In this document: positions 5,643 through 6,464 of the stretch, piece after piece
How the letters are laid out: each line of letters starts with the position of its first letter
Position numbering within the stretch: the first letter of the stretch is position 1
DNA from: PALSA-1006 sp964532405
GTDB lineage: Bacteria; Pseudomonadota; Gammaproteobacteria; Burkholderiales; Gallionellaceae
Direction of reading: 5' to 3'
Assembly: GCA_964532405.1 (NCBI GenBank)
Contig: CAZHIC010000066.1
Location: forward strand, 1-6,464
Length of the DNA stretch: 6,464 bases
Made by a program: the position numbers and the translations under genes
Notes under the pieces: generated by a model
What the model saw: only the letters and a program-made list of their open reading frames with translations
Told to the model about the DNA's origin: nothing
Databases searched by the model: none

Positions 5643-6218
5643 ATGCCGTACAACATACCCAATTTGCTGACCTGGTTCAGAATACTGATGATTCCCGTAT
5701 TCATCACCGTGTTCTACCTGTCGGACGAAACTCTAAGTGTTCACAACAAACACTTGGTCGGTACGCTCATCTTTGCCGCAGCTGCGTTTACAGACTGGCT
5801 CGATGGCTACTTGGCACGCAAGCTCAATCAAACTTCAGCATTCGGCGCATTCCTAGATCCGGTCGCCGATAAACTCATGGTGACCGCAGCACTGATCGTA
5901 TTGGTCAAGCTCGGCTATGTGGATGCCATCATCGCTTTTATCATCATCGGGCGCGAGATCGCAATCTCAGCCCTGCGCGAATGGATGGCGCAATTGGGTA
6001 GCAGCAAAAACATAGCCGTCTCAATGATAGGCAAGGTGAAAACATCTTTCCAGATGATCGCGATATTGCTCTTGCTGTACCACGAGCCAGTGCTGATTTT
6101 TTCTGCCGATACACTGGGAACATTGCTTATCTATATCGCCGCGTTACTCACCCTATGGTCGATGGTGTATTACCTGATGCTGGCGATGCCGCAAATTTCA
6201 AAAAAAACTCGCGAATGA
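5643..6218 (+). CDS. pgsA: CDP-diacylglycerol--glycerol-3-phosphate 3-phosphatidyltransferase
   Basis: The enzyme joins CDP-diacylglycerol and glycerol-3-phosphate to make phosphatidylglycerophosphate, the committed step to phosphatidylglycerol and cardiolipin, in the inner membrane. The CDP-alcohol phosphotransferase signature D-x2-DG-x2-AR-x8-G-x3-D-x3-D is complete at residues 51-76 (DWLDGYLAR, then GAFLDPVAD), including the four metal-binding and catalytic aspartates. Hydrophobic segments near 8-26, 38-50, 78-109, 135-152 and 158-181 fit an integral membrane protein. The 191-residue length and the N-terminus MPYNIPNLLTW are typical. ATG 5643 is preferred over TTG 5637, which overlaps the uvrC stop and would add only two residues. 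There is no ribosome site upstream and only 2 bases separate it from uvrC, so coupled translation is likely. The uvrC-pgsA-tRNA order is also found in E. coli. Confidence 0.96.
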   Translation: MPYNIPNLLTWFRILMIPVFITVFYLSDETLSVHNKHLVGTLIFAAAAFTDWLDGYLARKLNQTSAFGAFLDPVADKLMVTAALIVLVKLGYVDAIIAFIIIGREIAISALREWMAQLGSSKNIAVSMIGKVKTSFQMIAILLLLYHEPVLIFSADTLGTLLIYIAALLTLWSMVYYLMLAMPQISKKTRE

Positions 6219-6249
6219 AATTGATTTTTTTTCGTGTCATCTGTATAGT
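6200..6249 (+). promoter_or_regulatory. Promoter of tRNA-Pro, with A-tract
   Basis: A -35 box TTGATT (6221-6226) and a -10 box TATAGT (6244-6249) are separated by 17 bases. The -35 box begins 2 bases after the pgsA stop codon. An A8 tract (6200-6207) lies where an UP element would be, inside the last pgsA codons. Transcription would start near 6256, leaving a leader of only about 4 bases before the mature tRNA. Confidence 0.7.
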
Positions 6250-6259
6250 GCTGCCTCTT

Positions 6260-6336
6260 CGGGGTGTAGCGTAGCCTGGTAGCGCGCCTGCTTTGGGAGC
6301 AGGATGTCGGGAGTTCGAATCCCCCCACCCCGACCA
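6260..6336 (+). tRNA. tRNA-Pro (anticodon TGG)
   Basis: The 77 bases fold as a cloverleaf with encoded CCA. The acceptor arms CGGGGTG (6260-6266) and CACCCCG (6326-6332) pair perfectly, and A6333 is the discriminator base before CCA (6334-6336). The D-stem is GCGT/GCGC with a terminal U-G wobble. The anticodon stem CCTGC/GCAGG encloses TTTGGGA with anticodon TGG at 6294-6296, which reads CCA and, when modified at the wobble base, other proline codons. The T-loop TTCGAAT is standard. The T-stem GGGAG/CCCCC contains one A-C mismatch (A6312 against C6322). A promoter lies directly upstream and a T5 run follows at 6338-6342. Confidence 0.96.
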
Positions 6337-6433
6337 GTTTTTGTATTAAGTTAAGTCGTCTTGTCACCGAATGGAATTGTGACCTTCCCTCGGTTTTTCG
6401 TCTTCCAACGGGGGGGGCATGCTACCAGTTTTT
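6333..6433. repeat. 10-bp direct repeat of the tRNA 3' end
   Basis: ACCAGTTTTT occurs at 6333-6342 (discriminator base and CCA of tRNA-Pro plus six downstream bases) and again at 6424-6433. Integrated elements often duplicate the 3' end of a tRNA gene, but such repeats are usually longer, and 91 bases is far too short for an element. It may be a remnant or chance. Confidence 0.25.
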
Positions 6434-6464
6434 CCTTCAGTTGAGCGTTGAGCCAGTCTGCCAG
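6351..6464 (-). CDS. 3' end of an unidentified gene, cut by the window edge
   Basis: The reverse strand is open from the right edge to a TAA at 6353-6351 and gives 37 residues. It begins LADWLNAQLKEKLVA, which would form an amphipathic helix, then a basic stretch with RWKTKNRGKVTIPFGDKTT. I do not recognise the protein. The GKVTIPF string faintly recalls C-terminal beta strands of ParB-like proteins, but it is too short to use. The frame crosses a run of eight G on the plus strand (6410-6417), so a one-base error there would change everything downstream. It would end 14 bases from the tRNA 3' end, tail to tail with it. It may be a real gene end, a remnant, or a chance open frame. Confidence 0.33.
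   Translation of the reverse strand: MADWLNAQLKEKLVACPPRWKTKNRGKVTIPFGDKTT

Noticed and set aside
6194..6232. AATTTC/GAAATT and A8/T8 inverted repeat around the pgsA stop as a terminator
   Set aside because: The stem would be nearly all A-T with no GC core, and the same bases are better explained as A-tract, -35 box and spacer of the tRNA promoter.
6170..6367. Minus-strand open frame of 65 codons across the tRNA, containing GGFELPTSCSQSRRATRLRYTP
   Set aside because: This is the well-known spurious protein obtained by translating the antisense strand of a tRNA gene.

Overview
The window reads as chromosome of a betaproteobacterium. The protein sequences of PNPase, UvrC and PgsA and the tRNA-Pro(TGG) look most like Nitrosomonadales/Gallionellaceae-type genomes. 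That placement is an inference from memory of related sequences; no search was run. The base composition looks moderate in G+C and the genes are tightly packed. I see no CRISPR array, and no complete mobile element is visible.

Left part (1-2878): a minus-strand reading frame runs off the left edge. Its N-terminus looks like that of a DDE transposase, at low confidence. A 260-base non-coding stretch follows, holding three tandem AATCTGYG units and a good sigma70-type promoter. Next come rpsO (ribosomal protein S15) and pnp (polynucleotide phosphorylase), separated by a GC-rich hairpin. The pair ends in a perfect UUCG-loop terminator that is symmetrical enough to work in both directions.

Middle (2898-5640): a small minus-strand gene encodes a disordered 66-residue protein of unknown function. 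It is divergent from a repair operon: a family 5-type (UdgB) iron-sulphur uracil-DNA glycosylase whose 3' end overlaps uvrC, the nucleotide excision repair nuclease subunit.

Right part (5643-6464): pgsA (phosphatidylglycerophosphate synthase) starts 2 bases after uvrC, so uvrC-pgsA looks cotranscribed. A strong promoter just after the pgsA stop drives tRNA-Pro(TGG). A partial minus-strand frame runs off the right edge, tail to tail with the tRNA.

Most of the window is ordinary core genome: translation and RNA turnover, DNA repair, and phospholipid synthesis. No clearly new biological system is visible. The points most worth a second look are the short tandem repeat upstream of rpsO, the small disordered protein, the base-excision/nucleotide-excision repair gene overlap, and the tRNA-Pro locus, which has a T-stem mismatch and a short repeat of its 3' end.
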